Origin: Phaeobacter porticola
GTDB taxonomy: Bacteria; Pseudomonadota; Alphaproteobacteria; Rhodobacterales; Rhodobacteraceae
Direction: 5' to 3'
NCBI RefSeq assembly: GCF_001888185.1
Contig: NZ_CP016364.1
Span: forward strand, 124,001-188,000
DNA length: 64,000 bases
A model generated the notes under the pieces. The model searched no databases. It was not told the origin of the DNA and saw only the letters and a list, made by a program, of their open reading frames with translations. The stretch's first letter is position 1; every line of letters begins with the position of its first letter. Shown here piece after piece: positions 44,712-54,288 of the stretch. The position numbers were made by a program, and so were the translations under genes.

Positions 44712-46030
44712 AGAGCTTCTCCTTTCTACGCCTGAGTGTTTGGTTCTATCTGGCGATTTTCTTTGCCTACCTGTTGGGGCCGCTGGTGATTATGTCGGTC
44801 ACTGCCTTCAACTCACCTGGTTTTCCGCAGGCCACGCCTTGGGAATGCCTGACCTTTGAATGGTTCTCGGCACTGTTTCAGGATGAACGGATCCTCAACG
44901 GTATAAAGAACTCGATTTTGGTGGGTTTTGGCACTGTTGTGATGTCTGTCGCAATGGGGCTTGCCGGGGCGCTGATGCTTACCCAGATCTGGCCGAAACT
45001 GCGGGCGACCTATTACACGGTGATCATCGCGCCGATTCTGATCCCCGGTGTGGTGATTGGTATCTCGACGCTGGTGTTTTGGGATCGGGTCAATCGCATG
45101 TTGGGGCTGGGAGCGGATAGCTTTCTGTCCAACGGGTTGTTCCTAACCATCATTGGTCAGTCCACTTTTATCGCTAGCTACTGTATGTTGGTGCTGGTGG
45201 CCCGTCTGCAACGTTATGACACCGCGTTGACAGAGGCGGCGTTGGACCTGGGCGCAACCCATGCGCAGGCATTCCGTAAAGTGCTGCTGCCGTTCATGAA
45301 GCCCGCGATTGCCTCTGCTGCGGTCTTGGCGTTTCTCGCAAGCTTTGAAAACTACAATACAACGACCTTCACCTTTGGTGAGTATCCAACGCTGACGATC
45401 GAACTGGCGCAGAAGGTGCGGTACGGTATCACGCCTGCGATTTCTGCGCTGGCCTTCATCATCGTTGTGCTGACCGTCTTTGCAGCGCTGTTCAATGAGG
45501 CCAGCATTCGGCGGCGAGAACTGGTTGCTGCCGCGCGCAAGGATGCGACGGTCGAAGAACTGGAAAGCGGCCGTCTGCGTCTACCCAGCTTCCTCAGTTC
45601 AAACTGGGCAGCCGTGGGGCTGGTCGGGGTTGCCTGTTTCACCATTGTGATCGTTGGGACGGCGACGGTCTATAGTCCGGCGCAATGTATCGCGGACGTA
45701 AAAGAGCAGAAGCGTATGGAAACCGAACTGCGCATTCAGGAGCTACGTCAACGGCGCGCCGAGGATGCGGCCCGTCGAGCTGCGGAAGAGGCTGAAAACG
45801 GCGGTGCAGATGCGAGTGACTCAACATCGCAGCCGTCGACCGGTGGCGGCAACAACTCAGGCTTTGGCGGCGTGTTTAGCCCCAATACACTGGGCGGCGG
45901 TGACACAGCGGCACCAGAAGCAGAAGGTGAAAGCAGCGCACCTGCGCCTACGGCTGAGGGGAACTCTGCCTTTGGCGGCGCGTTCGATCCTAACGCTCTT
46001 TCCGGCGCAGAGGCATCTGACGGTAACTGA
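44708..46030 (+). CDS. Polyamine-type ABC transporter permease (PotC-like) with long C-terminal extension
   Basis: 440 residues, against about 260-290 for normal PotC. Residues 1-275 are a standard permease with the EAA loop at 177-196. After it comes something extra: an additional membrane helix at about 301-321 (AAVGLVGVACFTIVIVGTAT), a charged coiled coil at about 330-365 (EQKRMETELRIQELRQRRAE), and a Gly/Ser/Ala/Glu-rich tail. The tail contains a motif twice: NNSGFGGVFSPNTLGGG at 382-398 and GNSAFGGAFDPNALSGA at 418-434. The frame is continuous and codon use does not change, so it is unlikely to be a sequencing error. Start overlaps the PotB-like gene by four bases. Confidence 0.9.
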   Translation: MKSFSFLRLSVWFYLAIFFAYLLGPLVIMSVTAFNSPGFPQATPWECLTFEWFSALFQDERILNGIKNSILVGFGTVVMSVAMGLAGALMLTQIWPKLRATYYTVIIAPILIPGVVIGISTLVFWDRVNRMLGLGADSFLSNGLFLTIIGQSTFIASYCMLVLVARLQRYDTALTEAALDLGATHAQAFRKVLLPFMKPAIASAAVLAFLASFENYNTTTFTFGEYPTLTIELAQKVRYGITPAISALAFIIVVLTVFAALFNEASIRRRELVAAARKDATVEELESGRLRLPSFLSSNWAAVGLVGVACFTIVIVGTATVYSPAQCIADVKEQKRMETELRIQELRQRRAEDAARRAAEEAENGGADASDSTSQPSTGGGNNSGFGGVFSPNTLGGGDTAAPEAEGESSAPAPTAEGNSAFGGAFDPNALSGAEASDGN

Positions 46031-46053
46031 CAAACCCTAGGACTGCGAAAAAC

Positions 46054-46087
46054 AAACCCTGCCCAAGATGATCCTTGGGCAGGGTTT
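46054..46087 (+). terminator. Terminator after the polyamine ABC operon
   Basis: Perfect 14-base stem AAACCCTGCCCAAG (46054-46067), loop ATGATC, CTTGGGCAGGGTTT (46074-46087). The A/T ends of the stem make it look like a terminator that can work in both directions; the gene that ends on the far side, on the minus strand, is the glycosyltransferase fusion. Confidence 0.8.
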
Positions 46088-46189
46088 CATATTAGATAAA
46101 GCGGCTTGAAGATGCTCCTTCGATCCTGGCATCTGCGGGTACATGTCGGTTCAATCAGTGCCGCAGCCTGAAACCCTTGCTTGTATGGA

Positions 46190-49100
46190 TCAGCCGATAT
46201 GAGCCCGCGCGGCAACGGTAGGGCGCGTGGGCGCTTCGACAGAACCGAACCGGCGCAGCTTGTGCCATCCGGTCAGCCGACCCGTGAGGATCCGCCACAG
46301 CGACCGATACACGTTGATGATCAGAAGTTGGCGATAGATCAGCCTGTTTAGCAGAAGAAGGAACACCATAGAGCGCGGCGTCGAAGGTTCAGACCGCACC
46401 GCGAAATCGGCCATAACCATTTCAAGCAACGGCAGCGCAAGGAAGATTGCCAGTACCGCATAGTCGCGGACGGTAAAGGCATTAAAAGTGGTTCCATCAA
46501 AACTAGAGACAAAGCGGACCAGCATCAGCACAAGCAAGAGGTCAATGATCGGCCCCAGCAGAGGCATAATCACCCCAAAGACCACCAGATCAGTTAACCC
46601 CACTAGCCCAACTGCATGGCCTTTGCGGATGGTGCGACGGTGTTTCCAAGCCGATTGAAGAATGCCGATAGACCAACGCATGCGCTGCTTCATGAGTGTT
46701 CCGACTGAGGCGGGGGCCTCGGTATAGGCATAGGCCCGGTCCGCAGCGCGCACTTCATAGCCTTTTTCGAGCAGGGAGATCGTCAGATCGGTGTCTTCGG
46801 CAAGAGTCTGACTGGAATAATAACCACACCTGCGCACAGCCTCAGTCCGCCAAGCGCCAAAGGCACCAGGCACTACCATAATCGCATTGATCGTTTCATA
46901 GGCACGCCGGTCGATGTTCTGGGCAACCGTGTATTCCAGTTTCTCAAGCTTCGTCAGCAGATTTTTGGAGTTACCAACCATGATTTTGCCTGCGACAGCG
47001 CCGACGTTCGGATTGCGCAGGGGCTGCATCAACCGCCGAATCGCGTCGGGGGCCACAATCGTGTCAGCGTCGATAGCGACAACATAGTCCGTCGTTACAT
47101 GCGAGAACGCCAGATTGGCCGCTTTCCACTTGCCGCCGTTGGGCTGACGCAGGATCTGGACACTGGGATTGTTCTTGTAGGTTTTGGTGACCAGCGCATG
47201 TGTGGCGTCGGTTGATCCGTCATCGACAACTAGAACGGATAGGTTCGGATAATCCGAGTCGAGCACGCTGTAGATCGTCTTGAGAATACTCTTCTCTTCA
47301 TTATAGGCCGGGATCACAACGGTAACCGGGGCCGAGAAATCACCGGTACGATGGCGTAGATCCGCGCGGTCAGCACGCCGAGAGCGGATTGCCATAACAA
47401 ACAGGATCAGTGCGCGGATCACGCCCAGCAACACAGCAAAGGGGACCACAAAGGCAACCCAAGTGGCGCTGTTGCCAACACCCGTGAAGGCCAGTGCTTC
47501 AAAAGGGTCTAGTTTGGTAATCTGACGGGTCTCATACGGAGTGCCGAAACCGGCCATAGCTTGATTGAGGGTCAGGAACTGATACCCGCGTGCCTTCAAC
47601 TCAGGAAGAAGTAGGCGCAAGGCGTCAATGGTATTGCTCCGCTCGCCGCCGCCGTCATGCATCAACAATACTTGGCCAGTGCCGTCCAATGCTTCCAGCG
47701 TATAGTCTACAAGCTGTTGGGGGTTGAGGCTGCGCCAGTCTGGTGGGACAATATCTGCACCCAGCAGGTGGTAGCGCTGATCAACAATGGTTTTCAGTCG
47801 GCGCGCCAGATCCCCCTCCAGTGGACCTGGACCACGCATGTAAGGTGCGCGGAACACAACAGGTGTGCGACCGGTAAGCCAAGAGAAGATCCGTGATTGC
47901 AGCGCCAGCTCTACCTGCACCCGAGCAGGGGAAGTTCGATCAAGCTGCGGGTGCGAAAACGTGTGCAGTCCAAAGTCAAACTCGGAATCGGCTAAGGCAT
48001 TGACGACGTTTTTCTGTTCGAACATCTGGTTGCCAACCATGAAAAACGTTGCGGGCACCTCAGCGTCTTTGAGAATGTCGAGCACCTCTTGCGTATGATC
48101 CTGTGCTGGCCCGTCATCAAAGGTCAGCAAAATGGATTTGTCCGGTAAGGATCCGTAGCGCTCACCAATAACGGGTGTCGGAAGCGGCTGGGCGACCGCA
48201 TCAATCACCATCAGGGTTTCTGAATCGCGCGTCACATGACGGTGTCCAAGAACCTCGGTCTGGTCAAACCGCAGAAACGGGCCGGTACCACGATAAGAGA
48301 CAAAGCTGCCTAGGTCGATTTCGCTCAATGTGTCAAAAGCTTCATCCGAGAGAATATCGGGCTTTGCGAGCAACGGCCAAATCGACGGGTCTTCTTGGCC
48401 CAGCCCCCAGATCGCGACACCGTCGATCCCCGCTTCTGCGAGGCTCAGCAGCTGGCTGTAATGGCTTACGGCGTCCAGATACCAGATCATGTTTCGTTCG
48501 CCGTCGGCATCCATGTAGGAAATCAACCCGTGACCCTTGTCCGGGGCATATCCGGCAAAAGCGCCGTATTGATCGGCCTGGGACATTGCATCGGCGTAGC
48601 TTATAAATTCAGGCACTTGGCTGCCCGTAGTCCAATGGACGCCACCGGAAGCGAGACCAATCACCAGCTTTTCGCTGGGAATGGCGCTGCGCGCACGTTC
48701 TAGAACCGATCGAAACCAATCCAAAGGGGCGGGCGACTCTTCGTAGATGCTGAGTCGATAGCTGTTTTGCACTGCGGGCAGGATCACCCGATCTGGCAGT
48801 TCGGATCCGTAGGCGAGCGCTTCAATTTGATCTGGCGCTATGACCGCGCAGGTTTCCAATCCCTTGATGATGAAATCGTCTTTTACCCCGTTCAGATGGA
48901 CCAGCGCCTTTTGTAAGTTTTGGGTTTCCAGCCGACGCATATCAAAGCATAGACCTGACCACCCGTGCCGCTCGGCGAGACGTGCGGCCTTGGACCAGTG
49001 ATCTGTGCCTTTCCCCTCAAGCGCGCTGGCCTGGACGTGCATCAATGGTTGGATCGGATGATCGCCAAAGGGGTTTGTTCGCACGACGTAGGGGGTGCCG

Positions 49101-49717
49101 AAGGTCTGATCGCCGGATTGCAGCCAATCAATGCCTTCGTCGCTAATGATCAGCCATTCGGGAACAAACACATTGATCGTGTCGCAGGTCCGCTGAACAG
49201 AATTTGCGACGTCTTCCAGATCGGCTGTCACAAAGGCATAGAGACGCGAAGGGTTGTTGTTCGCACTGCGAGGCGGGCTAGCTTCTTTTTGGCATGAACT
49301 TGCGAATGCACTCGACTTGCGTCCGTGGTCGTTTCCCAATTGGTCGTTGCCGCCGTTCCCTTCAAGAGTTGTACTCTTGGGCAAGAACCGGCGCCAATCC
49401 TGGCTGACGCTATCCTTGGGTTCACTGTTCTGAAACAGAGGGCGGGCGAGCTTGAATTCGGCCACTACGCTTTGCGTGACAGCAACAATCATTGCAGCAG
49501 CCAGCGCCAGCATGATGACGAATAACAAGGCTGCCAAAAATGGTCGGGTTGCACCATTGGCTTTGAAGATTTGCCGTTGCTCATCGGTCGAGTTGGTCAT
49601 CTCGGCCGGTAAAATTTCAGTCGGAAAGGTCTTGTGACGAAGCTTCGAAGACGCAGCAGATTTCGCTGTGCGTGTCGCAGGCCCTGACGCTGGCCGGTTT
49701 TTGATCGTCGTGTACAT
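46190..49717 (-). CDS. Three-module GH18-like / polysaccharide deacetylase / GT2 fusion protein
   Basis: 1175 residues. A membrane helix at about 59-82 anchors it. Residues 155-460 resemble a GH18-type barrel (YaaH/PgaB-like), but the catalytic DxxDxDxE region reads GLCFDMRRLE, so activity is doubtful. Residues 520-725 are a NodB-type deacetylase with the metal triad (Asp534-Asp535, HTFSHPQ at 585-591) plus RAPYMRG, and MHDGG at 686-690. Residues 750-1140 are a processive GT2 with membrane helices: VVDDGSTD (830-837), AIDAD (881-885), LAEDTD (972-977) and QRMRW (1011-1015). The protein could polymerise, export and deacetylate an amino-sugar polymer. Divergent from the DUF3131 gene. Confidence 0.9.
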   Translation of the reverse strand: MYTTIKNRPASGPATRTAKSAASSKLRHKTFPTEILPAEMTNSTDEQRQIFKANGATRPFLAALLFVIMLALAAAMIVAVTQSVVAEFKLARPLFQNSEPKDSVSQDWRRFLPKSTTLEGNGGNDQLGNDHGRKSSAFASSCQKEASPPRSANNNPSRLYAFVTADLEDVANSVQRTCDTINVFVPEWLIISDEGIDWLQSGDQTFGTPYVVRTNPFGDHPIQPLMHVQASALEGKGTDHWSKAARLAERHGWSGLCFDMRRLETQNLQKALVHLNGVKDDFIIKGLETCAVIAPDQIEALAYGSELPDRVILPAVQNSYRLSIYEESPAPLDWFRSVLERARSAIPSEKLVIGLASGGVHWTTGSQVPEFISYADAMSQADQYGAFAGYAPDKGHGLISYMDADGERNMIWYLDAVSHYSQLLSLAEAGIDGVAIWGLGQEDPSIWPLLAKPDILSDEAFDTLSEIDLGSFVSYRGTGPFLRFDQTEVLGHRHVTRDSETLMVIDAVAQPLPTPVIGERYGSLPDKSILLTFDDGPAQDHTQEVLDILKDAEVPATFFMVGNQMFEQKNVVNALADSEFDFGLHTFSHPQLDRTSPARVQVELALQSRIFSWLTGRTPVVFRAPYMRGPGPLEGDLARRLKTIVDQRYHLLGADIVPPDWRSLNPQQLVDYTLEALDGTGQVLLMHDGGGERSNTIDALRLLLPELKARGYQFLTLNQAMAGFGTPYETRQITKLDPFEALAFTGVGNSATWVAFVVPFAVLLGVIRALILFVMAIRSRRADRADLRHRTGDFSAPVTVVIPAYNEEKSILKTIYSVLDSDYPNLSVLVVDDGSTDATHALVTKTYKNNPSVQILRQPNGGKWKAANLAFSHVTTDYVVAIDADTIVAPDAIRRLMQPLRNPNVGAVAGKIMVGNSKNLLTKLEKLEYTVAQNIDRRAYETINAIMVVPGAFGAWRTEAVRRCGYYSSQTLAEDTDLTISLLEKGYEVRAADRAYAYTEAPASVGTLMKQRMRWSIGILQSAWKHRRTIRKGHAVGLVGLTDLVVFGVIMPLLGPIIDLLLVLMLVRFVSSFDGTTFNAFTVRDYAVLAIFLALPLLEMVMADFAVRSEPSTPRSMVFLLLLNRLIYRQLLIINVYRSLWRILTGRLTGWHKLRRFGSVEAPTRPTVAARAHIG

Positions 49718-49830
49718 CGCTTGCCAACCCGTTCAAATAACGTGCTACTTTTTCACTCACTAGTTTGGGGGGCAGGCGATTTTCGCCGTAGTCGCATCCG
49801 CATAAACCATTTCGATTCCACGTCCGCTAA

Positions 49831-49860
49831 TTAAGTTTTTAACAAAGTCCTAATGATAAT
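49831..49860 (+). promoter_or_regulatory. Candidate promoter of the DUF3131 gene
   Basis: TTAAGT (49831-49836), 18-base spacer, GATAAT (49855-49860) in an AT-rich patch of the divergent region. It would give a leader of about 60 bases before the ATG at 49930. Assigned from consensus resemblance only. Confidence 0.4.
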
Positions 49861-49929
49861 TCAAGATGGGCTTTGCGACTCGTTCAAGTTAGAGTGGCCT
49901 CTGCCGAAACCGGAAAGTTGGATAGGGTA

Positions 49930-52323
49930 ATGCCGTGGAAACGCCGTGAGTTTCTGGGTTTGGCCTCAAGCGGCCTGCTTAGCACTGCCTGGCCTGCTCT
50001 GGCGCAGACCGAGCGGGCAGAAAGTATCCGTGCCTTCTCTATAGTGCTCACAGGCGTGCACCCGTCTTTGCCCGAAAACGCCCTTGGGTCGTTGATTTTT
50101 GCGTTTTTGTCACAGGGCGTGGCCCTGTCGGTTGAGATTGAATTCGAGGAATTTGCCAAACACACAACAGAGGGCACTCACCCTGTCTTGTCGATGCTAA
50201 GTGATACCGCATCGCAGAACCGGACATTTGTTGAAATCGTACCATCAACGCGGCAGCTGATGCAGAAGACGGGGTATTTCAAGGCACGCACTCTATGGAA
50301 CCTGCGCTCCGAAATCGACCGGCTTTTGCCCGGCGCGATGGTGTCAGCTGCTCAGCCTGCACATTTTTCAACGGTGTCGACCGACACGCTAGAGGGTGAT
50401 TTGCGGCAGGACGGGCTGCGAACTGGTGGCTGCACAACTGTGATCTATGATGCCATCGATCTGCCAGAACGCGAGGCACTTCTGGGGCCTGCTGCGGTCC
50501 TTATGCTGCCATTGAAGGCGCGTCTTGATTTGTGGGCGGCGCAGGAAAGAATGAACTCTGCACTGTTTTCGCAGTTGGGGGATGGCACTGCAATTGCAAT
50601 CAATGTCGCGGAGCTACCCATTAATCCCGCGCGGGCCTATGAGATCGGGCAGCGTATCGCGGCGGGAGTCAATCGCGCACGGCTCTCCGGCTACCTTTTG
50701 TCCGTGCTTCCGCGAGAGATCTACAAGAGATGTTGCGCATTTCTGCCGAACCATTCGCGTCACTACGTCATACTGCCTGAGCTACCGAGGGATGCCGACG
50801 CATATAGTACACTTTTGGCGCAGGCGCGCGGGCGGCTTGATGTCGATTGTGTGACTTTGGTACGAGGAGCAGAGCGCCGGGCGGATGGCACCTTGCTGGT
50901 TGAAACGCGTGATGGTGAAGAGCTGCGGCTTGGTGCCCCTGGGTTGGCCGCTGATGGCGAAGCGGTCGAAGGCCCGCTTTTTTTTGCTGACGAGGTGGCC
51001 CCCCAGCGGGGAGATGTGCGCCACCCGGATGCGGTGTTTGTCCATAGGGCCGATACTGTCGGCAAGATTGTTGCCAAGGTTCCCACCGCAAACGGCATAT
51101 GCCTGAATTATCCGACCCGGATCATTGATCCCGCGCATGAGCTGTTGCTCGAATCTCGCACAACGCTGAAAGCCGCAAGCCTGGTGCCGCAACCTTCGAT
51201 CTTTGACGATGCCATGATGGCCGACGCTCGCCTGGCCTACGCATATTTGGAGCAGGCGGAGATAAAGGCGACAGGATTGGCGCTGACGGTTCGCAAGCGG
51301 ATCAATGGGAAAGCCTTCAATAACTCTGAGATCACCATGTGGGACGTCGGCAGTCTGATCCTTGGCCTGCTTGCTGCAATTGACCTGGAGCTGGCTCCGG
51401 CTGAAACCATTTACCGCCGTATCCGCAAAATTTTTCGCAGTCTGCCTGTGATCAAAGATGCAGAGATGGCCTATCCGCCAACGCTGATCAATGTGCGGGA
51501 TACTACAATTAATAGGCGGGGGTTTGATGCTTGCGATTTCGCACGGCTGACCAGCGCGGTGACACGCGCCGCGCAACAGCCCCCCTTGGCCGAGGCCTGC
51601 GCGGATCTTGTAAGTCGTTGGAACATAACAGGCTTGATGCAAGGCGGGGTGCTCAACAACATTCTGAAGACCCGTGTTCAATCCTCGTATTTGTCACATT
51701 GCGCTCATTACCAGGCGCGCGTTCTTCCACTCATCGGCCAGGCCAACACGCGTTCTCCTTATCGCGAGGCTTTTGTGGGGAGCACAGTGGCGGACCGGAC
51801 CGTCAACCTGCTCTATACAGTTGATCAGATTGGCATCTTGCCAACCGAACCGCTGCTCTTGGAATATGTCGAGCTGGGGCCGTCTGCCGAATGTGCGGTG
51901 CTTACGGATGTCTTTCTGGGCGCGATGAAGCATCATTTCGACCTGACGGGCCAGCTATTGGCCCCGTCCGAGACCCCGATCGACACTGCGCCATGGTTTG
52001 TCTACCAAGGGTTCGATCTGGGTCACGAAACGCGCTGGAATGTCAGCTATCGCAAGGGCAGAGACGTGTTCTTCGATCCTGTTGCCACTAGCCCATATGG
52101 AATTTTTTCGACCAAAGCTGCCTATCTATGGTACGCCGTGCGGCCTTGTGCTTTTACTCGTCAAATGCTGGATTTGGCACAAAGCCGTGCCCGAATTGAT
52201 GATTTCGGGATGAGCAGTGGGTTGTTTCTGGATGGGTATACTCAGATGAAGAACCATGCGGACCTGAACACAAACGGCATCGTGTTGCAGGCGCTTGCGC
52301 ATCTGAAGCGCCGCGCCCGCTGA
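49930..52323 (+). CDS. Tat-exported DUF3131 protein
   Basis: 797 residues. The N-terminus MPWKRREFLGLASSGLLSTAWPALAQ is a twin-arginine signal. The last 370 residues match DUF3131: DDAMMADARLAYAYLEQAE, NNSEITMWDVGSLILGLLAAIDLEL, RRIRKIFRSLPVI, RRGFDACDFARLTSAV, then SYRKGRDVFFDPVATSPYGIFSTKAAYLWY. That family is thought to have an alpha-toroid glycosidase-like fold and often sits beside polysaccharide synthases. About residues 30-430 I do not recognise. The ATG at 49930 was chosen over a TTG at 49873 because it starts the signal. Divergent from the three-module glycosyltransferase, 212 bases apart. Confidence 0.85.
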   Translation: MPWKRREFLGLASSGLLSTAWPALAQTERAESIRAFSIVLTGVHPSLPENALGSLIFAFLSQGVALSVEIEFEEFAKHTTEGTHPVLSMLSDTASQNRTFVEIVPSTRQLMQKTGYFKARTLWNLRSEIDRLLPGAMVSAAQPAHFSTVSTDTLEGDLRQDGLRTGGCTTVIYDAIDLPEREALLGPAAVLMLPLKARLDLWAAQERMNSALFSQLGDGTAIAINVAELPINPARAYEIGQRIAAGVNRARLSGYLLSVLPREIYKRCCAFLPNHSRHYVILPELPRDADAYSTLLAQARGRLDVDCVTLVRGAERRADGTLLVETRDGEELRLGAPGLAADGEAVEGPLFFADEVAPQRGDVRHPDAVFVHRADTVGKIVAKVPTANGICLNYPTRIIDPAHELLLESRTTLKAASLVPQPSIFDDAMMADARLAYAYLEQAEIKATGLALTVRKRINGKAFNNSEITMWDVGSLILGLLAAIDLELAPAETIYRRIRKIFRSLPVIKDAEMAYPPTLINVRDTTINRRGFDACDFARLTSAVTRAAQQPPLAEACADLVSRWNITGLMQGGVLNNILKTRVQSSYLSHCAHYQARVLPLIGQANTRSPYREAFVGSTVADRTVNLLYTVDQIGILPTEPLLLEYVELGPSAECAVLTDVFLGAMKHHFDLTGQLLAPSETPIDTAPWFVYQGFDLGHETRWNVSYRKGRDVFFDPVATSPYGIFSTKAAYLWYAVRPCAFTRQMLDLAQSRARIDDFGMSSGLFLDGYTQMKNHADLNTNGIVLQALAHLKRRAR

Positions 52324-52337
52324 CGGTCAGATTGGGT

Positions 52338-52958
52338 TTATCCGACGGGGCCAAACACTTGACATCCGCTGGCCGAAATCTCCCCCCGCGCAACGGGGTA
52401 ACCGCGGCGCGGGTTCAGGCGGATAGGTTGCATCCCGGTTAGCCGATTCATGCAGCGTTGCGTATCCCGTACAGAATTGCGCTTACCTCCGATGTAGATA
52501 TCCAGCCAGGGGCGGCCCTGTTTGCCAGTGTAGCACGGACCGTTTTGTGGTTTGTGCCCATCCCCGCAAACATCTTCGACGATGGCATATTTGCGCAGTC
52601 TCTCAATGTAAAAACGCGTTCCGGCGGGAAATTCCAGAGTTTGACGCCCTCGGCGGATCGCATGGCCAACTGCGATGGTAATGGGGTCATTGTACGTGCC
52701 GGTGCCCCCTGCCTGTCGCCGCAGCACAGGACGCGCAATCGCGGCGCTGCCCGGCGGCGTGTTGTCCCAGTAACTGTAACCGGTCAGATAGCCTTCAAAC
52801 CGAACTTCTGTTCCTTGCCGAACAAACTGTTTCAGCTGCGCCTTGATATCGTTGTTGATGCTTTGTGCCGGAAGCATGCCCGCGCAAATGCTCATCATTG
52901 TCAGTGCGGCGGCAGCCACAGTGGTCTTTCTGAAGGCGGAGTTCCATATCGTCGACAT
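52338..52958 (-). CDS. Small secreted protein, barwin/RlpA-like (double-psi barrel) type
   Basis: 206 residues with a signal peptide ending near residue 32 (MLPAQS). The body reads LTGYSYWDNTPPGSAAIARPV, then QAGGTGTYNDPITIAVG, PAGTRFYIERLRKYAIVEDVCGDG and PWLDIYIGG. The D-N-x-P-P-G, AGG-GTY-DPIT and K-Y-x-I-x-E-D series is reminiscent of a family of secreted proteins best known to me from fungi, with a six-stranded double-psi barrel like RlpA/expansin. Cys131, Cys142 and Cys169 could form disulfides. AAAAGGAAC lies before the ATG at 52958. Convergent with the DUF3131 gene, so it may act on the same polysaccharide or the cell wall; that is inference. Confidence 0.75.
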   Translation of the reverse strand: MSTIWNSAFRKTTVAAAALTMMSICAGMLPAQSINNDIKAQLKQFVRQGTEVRFEGYLTGYSYWDNTPPGSAAIARPVLRRQAGGTGTYNDPITIAVGHAIRRGRQTLEFPAGTRFYIERLRKYAIVEDVCGDGHKPQNGPCYTGKQGRPWLDIYIGGKRNSVRDTQRCMNRLTGMQPIRLNPRRGYPVARGEISASGCQVFGPVG

Positions 52959-54288
52959 GACATGTTCCTTTTCGAGGGTGGCCTCGTGTTTGAGTTCCGA
53001 CCCAGAGAGGGTGGCGCGCGGGCAATCCACTAGGGAGCGTTCGCTTTTGAACGGGCGACTGTTGCGCGATGTGCTGTTGCCCCTGTCGGCAATTTGTTGT
53101 TGTGCGGTTTTCTAAGGGCCGGTCTGATGACTTGTCCTCTAGCGAAAGGTCGAATCCGCTCGGCGCTACCTCACGATTGACGTTGAGCGGATACACCAGA
53201 TGAGGAGCCTTGCTCAAAGCAGGCAGCCCTGTTGTGGCGGGATCTCTCCCAAGCGTCGGCGGATTTCAGGAGGTGCTATTTCTGCTGGCCACTTGCGCTT
53301 CGCGCAGATCGAGCACACGGGACTTGTGCCTTCGTCGTTTCCAGCGAGATCCAGGCTGGCCAGTTATGATTCGCCGCTCCAAAGGAAATACCGTGCCCGC
53401 ACCGGTCAACGCGTATGTCCGCGCACCGGTGCCTGTATCTACCCGGAACGTCATTCGACCCAGTGGGATGGTTGCCTGTATGAATTGCCCTGCAGTGTGC
53501 GTGACTGATAGTTGTAGCGTAGCCCCGCATTTTTCATTTTTCCCGAAATGGTCTAGAGAGTTTAGAAGTCGGAGGCGCGCTGGGCTTGAAGCGAACGTGT
53601 GCTTATGATTGGTCGGGTGATACCGTCGTTTTCGATCTGTCATCCAACCCTCCTGATCCTGGTGCTAATGCTGCCTCCGCAGGCCTCACTAGAGGCAAGA
53701 TTGCGGTGTCTGACATTGATGATGAGGGGAAGAACTTAAAATCGGCCTTAACTGATCCGATTCGGAAAGATCCAATTGCGGACAATTTGATTCAACGGCG
53801 GTTCATCGCTGACAGTTCCAGCTATCAGGCCAATACTGTTTCCAATTTGCCAACGATCAACGCGAATCGGCGGCAGCTTGTTCGGTTCACGATTCGGTAT
53901 TCGGTCACGAGCAGGGCCGTTGGTTTGGAATATCGGCGTCCCGATTGGCAGATTGGTGACCGCGAAAGCTTGCAAAATTGTCGGGCATGATCACTTAGTC
54001 TGCGGGCTTATCAACCCGATGGACAAGCGATTTTGGCTCGTGCTGGAGAACTAAATCTTTGTGTTCTCCTGTTACGAAAACGCGAGGGCTGCTGCATGGT
54101 CCACCTACAAAACCGCCACCACGGCAAAGGGCATGGCATCCTCCCTTTCTTGTATTGGGGCCGCCCGCATTTGCGATCGGGGGCCAAGACTAAGTCTACG
54201 GCGGTCTCGGTAACGAGACCGTCCATGATGCGACAGAGGCCGAAGTTCGGCTCCCGTTTTGGGACGCAGACAGGACGTGTGCGGCTAA
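52959..54288. other. 1.3-kb stretch with no convincing gene
   Basis: Short open frames on both strands (for example about 53210-53608 plus, 53266-53643 minus, 53586-53990 plus) have no recognised motif, no ribosome binding site, and inconsistent third-base usage. The minus-strand one (LQLSVTHTAGQFIQATIPLGRM, GRMTFRVDTGTGARTYALTGAG) is beta-rich and could be a fragment of a secreted or phage-type protein. The region is noticeably less GC-rich than its surroundings. It looks like decayed sequence. Confidence 0.6.

Noticed and set aside
53210-53990. Overlapping small open frames on both strands as possible genes
   Set aside because: No ribosome binding site, mixed codon use and no motif.
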